Source of the DNA: Kosakonia radicincitans DSM 16656
GTDB taxonomy: Bacteria; Pseudomonadota; Gammaproteobacteria; Enterobacterales; Enterobacteriaceae
Length of the DNA: 64,000 nucleotides
Direction of reading: 5' to 3'
Assembly: GCF_000280495.2 (NCBI RefSeq)
Contig: NZ_CP018016.1
Location: forward strand, 2,914,001 to 2,978,000
In this document: positions 60,301 to 64,000 of the stretch, piece after piece
How positions within the stretch are numbered: position 1 is the stretch's first letter
Layout: every line of letters starts with the position of its first letter
Program-made: the position numbers and the translations under genes
Notes under the pieces: model-generated
Seen by the model: only the letters and a program-made list of their open reading frames with translations
The model's database searches: none
What the model was told of the DNA's origin: nothing

Positions 60301-60394
60301 CCCAAAAAAAACCGCCGTATCGGCGGTCAATGCTTGCATGGATAGTTTTATATTATTCTGCACGTTCACTCAACGGGATGGGTAAACGCCGTGC
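60301..60394 (-). ncRNA. mgrR: MgrR small regulatory RNA
   Basis: On the minus strand a PhoP box (60418-60434), a -10 TAGTGT (60405-60400) and a predicted start near 60394 are followed by about 95 nt ending in the terminator ACCGCC-GATA-CGGCGGT-T8 (60327-60304). E. coli MgrR is about 98 nt, PhoPQ-dependent, encoded next to and opposite mgtS, and lowers eptB expression with Hfq. Strand, place, promoter and length agree; I identify it by these, not by alignment. Confidence 0.75.
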
Positions 60395-60417
60395 TGACTA
60401 CACTAGCAGTTACTGCC

Positions 60418-60434
60418 TCAATGAAGGTTAAACA
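60418..60434 (-). promoter_or_regulatory. PhoP box of mgrR
   Basis: TGTTTA-ACCTT-CATTGA on the minus strand: a perfect first hexamer, five spacer bases and a weaker second hexamer, ending 12 bp before the -10 element, as in other PhoP-activated promoters. Confidence 0.65.
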
Positions 60435-60559
60435 AAGCTGAACTGGCGATAAAAAAAGCGCCAGCGAAACGTTTTGCTATTGAAATTATTGAAGATATAT
60501 CTTTCAGCGCAATAAGAATATGTTAACGTCGAATCACCACTTCACAGACCGGAGGGGTT

Positions 60560-60739
60560 ATTCCCAATCTCAAATTTCAGTGCCCGGTTTGCAGCAGTCA
60601 AAAGTTTTTATTCACCACATTCTGCCAGGAGCGGCAACAGCCGCATGGCGCAATTTGCTCAGTATGTGGAACAAGACTGACGGCAAGAACCTGTATATCT
60701 ACGCCACGCCGCAGACGCTGGCCTAAACCGGTAATGTAA
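60560..60739 (+). CDS. Small zinc-ribbon-like protein with a possible ATT start
   Basis: This frame encodes 59 residues with FQCPVCSSQKFLFTT, a 21-residue spacer and AICSVCGTRLT: two CxxC knuckles, as in a small zinc ribbon. GGAGGG at 60551-60556 stands four bases before ATT at 60560. No ATG, GTG or TTG occurs in this frame between the upstream stop (60524-60526) and the first cysteine. ATT is a rare but real start in enterobacteria (infC, pcnB). The basic end (PRRRRWPKPVM) looks unlike a zinc-ribbon tail and could mean a frameshift, so the gene may be decaying. The overlapping 68-residue frame in another phase has no such motif. A terminator follows. Confidence 0.5.
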   Translation: MPNLKFQCPVCSSQKFLFTTFCQERQQPHGAICSVCGTRLTARTCISTPRRRRWPKPVM

Positions 60740-60741
60740 AT

Positions 60742-60770
60742 GGGCCTCGTTGAGGCCCTTTTGATTTTTA
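60742..60770 (+). terminator. Intrinsic terminator after the zinc-ribbon frame
   Basis: GGGCCTC-GTT-GAGGCCC followed by TTTTGATTTTT, directly downstream of the zinc-ribbon frame. It shows that a plus-strand transcript ends here. Confidence 0.85.
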
Positions 60771-60877
60771 TATTTTGCATACTGCATGATAATTCAGGTA
60801 ACTGCACAAACTACCCGCATTTTATTTTCCGCTATTTGCACGAAACGCTAACGTTCAATTCTGGCTGCGACATGGCG

Positions 60878-60901
60878 TAAAAAAAACCGCCCTCAGGCGG
60901 T
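60878..60901 (-). terminator. Intrinsic terminator of the 72-residue protein gene
   Basis: On the minus strand ACCGCC-TGAG-GGCGGT followed by eight T, seven bases after the stop codon of the gene at 60908-61126. Confidence 0.85.
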
Positions 60902-60907
60902 CGTTAA

Positions 60908-61126
60908 TTAATAAAATTTCCGGATAGCCTGTTCGGTTTCCTGTTGGCTCACCAGATCGGAGAAACGGGCAACCAGGAAGGTCTCGCCATCCAGTTCCCA
61001 GGGCTCAATCGGGATTTCGAGAAATGAGCTTTGCTCATTTTTGAATGTGACCGATTTTGCGTTGTCTTCCACGGTCACGTTTTCAACCTTACCACCGGCG
61101 CGTATTACCACTACATTTTTGGTCAT
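60908..61126 (-). CDS. Hypothetical protein, 72 residues
   Basis: Not recognised. The sequence MTKNVVVIRAGGKVENVTVE and onward is rich in beta-strand patterns, with a central FLEIPIEPWELDG and an amphipathic C-terminal helix (SQQETEQAIRKFY). It has no signal peptide, membrane segment or cysteine. A GAGGT site precedes the ATG and a strong terminator follows the stop, so it is very likely a real monocistronic gene. It lies between the mgrR region and dcp. Confidence 0.7.
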   Translation of the reverse strand: MTKNVVVIRAGGKVENVTVEDNAKSVTFKNEQSSFLEIPIEPWELDGETFLVARFSDLVSQQETEQAIRKFY

Positions 61127-61334
61127 GTCGGTTACCTCAGTTGCTCAAATTTGATTCGACATTAGCACAGTCACTGTCTGAATGCCTGGGTTATGCCACA
61201 GAATGTTAACGTTCAAATCAGGTCCTTTAATTTGGCTTAATGAACGACATAACGCCACGGTAGTAAATGTGAGGTAGCCCACACTTTAACAACTGAGTGG
61301 GCTAAAAGCGGCAATTAACGCAGTGAAAAGAGAG

Positions 61335-61530
61335 GAAAGTAAAAAGCCAGAGGCCCGATGATGCAGGCCTCTGGCTGAGGAGTTTACGGTGATGCCGGGT
61401 GCCTCCCGGTGAGTTCGCGCCAGCCCACGAAACCCGCGATACCCCAAAAAGGTTTGACTGGTTGCCCCTCCGCGCAGGGGGATTCATCACCATCTGTTAC
61501 GGTATTTCTCACGTGGAAACAGGTCAATAA
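61335..61530 (-). ncRNA. Structured RNA element resembling phage C4 antisense RNA
   Basis: On the minus strand this 446-bp gap after dcp (61127-61572) holds, in order: a hairpin with CCCCCTGCGCGGAGGGG, GCGGGTTTCGTGGGCTGGCG, the stem CCGGG-AGGCA-CCCGG (61395-61409) and a perfect 10-bp terminator stem GCCAGAGGCC/GGCCTCTGGC (61346-61375) followed by TTTTTACTTTC. The GGGTTTCGTGGGC and CTCACCGGGAGGCACCCGGCA blocks are, from memory, the conserved parts of C4-type RNAs (P1/P7 C4, P4 CI). No phage genes adjoin, so it is a solitary copy or remnant. The rest of the gap (61127-61334) holds promoter-like A+T-rich sequence and a hairpin AGCCCAC/GTGGGCT near 61274-61304. Confidence 0.5.
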
Positions 61531-61572
61531 CCCTGCGGGTTATGTAACTTTTTAAAGCATTTCCGCCCGTGA

Positions 61573-63618
61573 TTAATCACTTAACCCGCGATTTTTCAGC
61601 ATCGGCTCGATCTGCGGATCGTGGCCGCGCCATTGCCGATAAAGTTCACCGAGATCGCTACTGTTGCCGCGCGACAAGATGGCTTCGCGGAATCGTTGCC
61701 CATTTTCACGGGTTAAACCGCCCTGCTCCACAAACCACTGATAGCCGTCATCGGCCAGCATCTGCGTCCATAAATAGGCGTAATAGCCAGCCGCATAACC
61801 GCCACCAAAAATATGCGCGAAATAGCTGCTGCGATAGCGCGGCGGAACAGCCGCCAGATCGAGCCGCTCCTTGCGAATAGCTTCACGTTCAAACTCATCG
61901 ACATCATTCACCCCGGCGCCATCGGCCAGCGCATGCCAGTTCATGTCGAGCAGCGCCGCGCTCAGCAGTTCCGTCATGTCGTAACCTTTATTGAACTGGG
62001 TGGCTTGCAGCATTTTCTCGCGCAGCGCCTCCGGCATCGGCTCGCCGCTCTGATGATGGCGGGCGTAGTGAGCGAAAACCTGCGGCTGGCTGGCCCAGTG
62101 CTCATTGATTTGCGAAGGGAATTCAACGAAATCGCGCGGCGTATTGGTGCCGGAAAGCGTGGCGTAACGCTGGCTGGCAAATAGCCCATGCAGCGTGTGG
62201 CCAAACTCATGGAACAACGTAATCACTTCATCCCACGTCAGCAACGCCGCCTGCCCTGCGGCCGGTTTCTGGTAGTTACAAACGTTATAGATCACCGGCT
62301 GCGTGCCATTCAGCGTCGATTGTTCAACAAAATTGCCCATCCACGCGCCGCCGCTTTTTGAGTCGCGGGCGTAGTAATCGCCGTAAAACAGCGCCAGACC
62401 GCGGCCATCAGCATCGAAAATCTCCCACACGCGCACATCCGGATGATAAACCGGAATATCAAAACGCTCGCTGAACCGAATACCAAACAGCTCGCTCGCT
62501 GCCCAGAACACCCCGTCCGTGAGCACAGAGTTCAGGGCGAAATAGGGTTTTATTTGCGATTCATCCAGCGCATATTTCGCCAGACGAACCTGCTCGGCAT
62601 AGAACGCCCAGTCCCAGGCCTGCGCGGTAAAGCCGCCCTGCTGGGTGTCAATCATCTGCTGAATGTCAGCCAGTTCCCGCTCGGCGCGCGCGCGCGCGGC
62701 AGGCGCGATATCGCGCATAAATGTCAGTGCAGCCTGCGGCGTACCGGCCATCTGATCGGCGATCTTCCAGCTGGCGAAATCGTTAAAACCCAGCAGTTTC
62801 GCCTGCTGCGCGCGAAGCTGCACCAGACGCAGCACTATCGCGCGGGTATCATTGGCATCCCTTCGCTGTGTGCGCAGCCAACTGGCGGTAAACAGATTTT
62901 CGCGGGTCTGGCGATCGCGCAGCGCAGCGAGCGCCGGTTGCTGGGTGGTATTGAGCAGAGAGAGCAGCCAGCGGTTTTCCAGCCCTTTCGCCTTCGCCGC
63001 TTCGGCGGCCGAGGCGATCTCTTCGGCACTTAAGCCATCAAGTTGATGGACATAATCCACCACCAGCCCGCCCGCTTTATCTGCGGCCAGCAAACGCTGG
63101 TTAAACTGGCTGGTCAGCGCCGCCGCTTCGGTATTCAGCGCTTTCAGCGTCGTTTTATCTTCTGCGCTCAGCGTCGCGCCTGCGAGGACAAACTTCTGAT
63201 ACGTCGTTTCGACAAGGCGCAACGATTCTGCATCCAGCCCCAGCGCTTCACGCTGATGCCATACGCTTTCCACGCGGGCAAACAACGCATCATCAAGGTA
63301 AATATCGTTTGCCAGTTCCGCCAGCTCCGTGGAAAACGCCTCATCAAGTTGCTGTAAAAAATCGTTGGTATGCGCGGAAGTCATGGCGAAAAAGACGCTG
63401 GTCACCTGATTTAGCAGGTGGCCGCTCTGCTCCAGCGCCAGCAGCGTATTGTCAAAATCGGCGGCAGCCGGGTTCGCCGTAATGGCGGCGATCTCCGCGC
63501 GCTTTTGCCGTACGCCTTCGTCAAACGCCGGGCGATAGTGTTCATCAGTAATCACATCAAACGGTGGCGCCTGATACGGCAGCGGGCTTGCAGAGAAAAA
63601 GGGATTGGTAACCGACAT
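61573..63618 (-). CDS. dcp: Dcp, peptidyl-dipeptidase
   Basis: 681 residues, the E. coli Dcp length. An M3-family zinc metallopeptidase with the HEFGH motif near residue 470 (LFHEFGHTLHGLF) and the third ligand in the glutamate of EFPSQINEHW. It removes dipeptides from the C-terminus of peptides in the cytoplasm. The start MSVTNPFF at 63618 is preceded by GAGCG and agrees with E. coli; the open frame upstream to 63723 would add 35 unrelated residues. It is divergent from ydfG. Confidence 0.96.
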   Translation of the reverse strand: MSVTNPFFSASPLPYQAPPFDVITDEHYRPAFDEGVRQKRAEIAAITANPAAADFDNTLLALEQSGHLLNQVTSVFFAMTSAHTNDFLQQLDEAFSTELAELANDIYLDDALFARVESVWHQREALGLDAESLRLVETTYQKFVLAGATLSAEDKTTLKALNTEAAALTSQFNQRLLAADKAGGLVVDYVHQLDGLSAEEIASAAEAAKAKGLENRWLLSLLNTTQQPALAALRDRQTRENLFTASWLRTQRRDANDTRAIVLRLVQLRAQQAKLLGFNDFASWKIADQMAGTPQAALTFMRDIAPAARARAERELADIQQMIDTQQGGFTAQAWDWAFYAEQVRLAKYALDESQIKPYFALNSVLTDGVFWAASELFGIRFSERFDIPVYHPDVRVWEIFDADGRGLALFYGDYYARDSKSGGAWMGNFVEQSTLNGTQPVIYNVCNYQKPAAGQAALLTWDEVITLFHEFGHTLHGLFASQRYATLSGTNTPRDFVEFPSQINEHWASQPQVFAHYARHHQSGEPMPEALREKMLQATQFNKGYDMTELLSAALLDMNWHALADGAGVNDVDEFEREAIRKERLDLAAVPPRYRSSYFAHIFGGGYAAGYYAYLWTQMLADDGYQWFVEQGGLTRENGQRFREAILSRGNSSDLGELYRQWRGHDPQIEPMLKNRGLSD

Positions 63619-63806
63619 GTTTCGCTCCTGAACACAGTGAATCTTTTCAGAGTAGGCATCCGCTGCGCGCATCGCAATCATTTCTCTCTCTGTTGCCGCA
63701 CAAGCGTGCGTTTTTTGCCACACTGTAAGGCGGGATAACTTGTGTTACCGCAAACATGCGGTCATGCTAGGGTTCAACACCACAAAAAGCGTTGAGGAAC
63801 AGTGAG

Positions 63807-64000
63807 ATGATTATTCTGGTTACCGGGGCAACGGCAGGTTTTGGCGAAGGTATCACACGCCGTTTTATTCAGAACGGCCACAAAGTGATCGCCACAGGTC
63901 GCCGTCAGGAACGTTTACAGGAGCTGAAAGACGAGCTGGGGGATAACCTCTACATCGCGCAACTGGACGTTCGCAACCGTGCGGCAATTGACGAGTTGAT
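63807..64000 (+). CDS. ydfG: YdfG, NADP-dependent 3-hydroxy acid dehydrogenase, N-terminal part
   Basis: The first 64 codons are present; the gene runs off the right edge. MIILVTGATAGFGEGITRRF contains the SDR dinucleotide loop and is almost identical to E. coli YdfG, as is the following ATGRRQERLQELKDELGDN, where the arginines select NADP. The E. coli enzyme oxidises L-allo-threonine and serine and reduces malonic semialdehyde. It is divergent from dcp, as in E. coli. Confidence 0.94.
   Translation, partial: MIILVTGATAGFGEGITRRFIQNGHKVIATGRRQERLQELKDELGDNLYIAQLDVRNRAAIDEL

Noticed and set aside
60520..60726. 68-residue open frame on the plus strand
   Set aside because: No domain and no ribosome site. 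An overlapping frame carries a paired CxxC zinc-ribbon pattern behind GGAGGG and explains the stretch better.
61302..61493. 63-residue frame on the minus strand after dcp
   Set aside because: It runs straight through the hairpins and terminator of the C4-like element and is best seen as a translation of a structured RNA.

Overview
The window reads as chromosomal DNA of a nitrogen-fixing member of the Enterobacteriaceae, most likely Kosakonia or a close relative (inference). The nif genes have Klebsiella-type order and near-identical protein lengths. The rest of the window carries the Escherichia coli-like blocks yneE-uxaB-dgcF-yneG-glsB-sad-yneJ and sotB-marC-marRAB-eamA-ydeE ... mgtS-mgrR ... 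dcp-ydfG.

1-11218 is the right half of a nif regulon: the end of nifX, then nifUSVWZM, nifF on the opposite strand, nifLA and nifBQ. These genes cover FeS scaffold and sulfur donor (NifU, NifS), homocitrate (NifV), enzyme maturation (NifW, NifZ, NifM), electron supply (NifF), FeMo-co assembly (NifB, NifQ) and regulation (NifL, NifA). Sigma-54 promoters (GG-N10-GC), NifA upstream sites (TGT-N10-ACA) and NtrC-type sites can be read at the expected places.

11416-19000 is a signalling and accessory stretch: a degenerate-EAL/HDOD protein, a chemoreceptor, a divergent aldehyde dehydrogenase/LysR pair, an AhpD-like protein divergent from a MocR regulator, and an unannotated 34-residue membrane peptide.

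19075-31266 follows the E. coli yne block but has extra genes: two additional GGDEF proteins, so that three lie in tandem, and a second chemoreceptor between glsB and sad. A GNAT acetyltransferase remnant lies downstream of the first GGDEF gene.

31530-49370 is accessory and metabolic. It holds a zinc-independent-type HemB paralogue in an A+T-richer island, a lutABC lactate-oxidation operon with a Cfa paralogue and two AraC regulators, an L-2-hydroxyacid dehydrogenase, and a dtnK-pdxA2-deoR four-carbon sugar-acid operon. Divergent from that operon is a six-gene cluster: iron alcohol dehydrogenase, DapA/NanA-type aldolase, sodium symporter, cytoplasmic four-Asp-box sialidase-like protein, YhcH-type protein and SDR. 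That cluster looks like a complete but uncharacterised route for taking up and cleaving an acidic sugar, and it is the best candidate here for an undescribed system.

49514-64000 returns to conserved core: PhzF-type protein, sotB, a lipoprotein hydrolase overlapping marC, the mar locus with its operator, eamA, ydeE, a short MetE-like methyltransferase with possible MetJ boxes, a rhodanese divergent from an FtrA-type regulator, the small protein gene mgtS, a convincing PhoP-box-driven mgrR sRNA, a zinc-ribbon reading frame whose only plausible start is ATT, a structured RNA element resembling phage C4 antisense RNA, dcp, and the start of ydfG.
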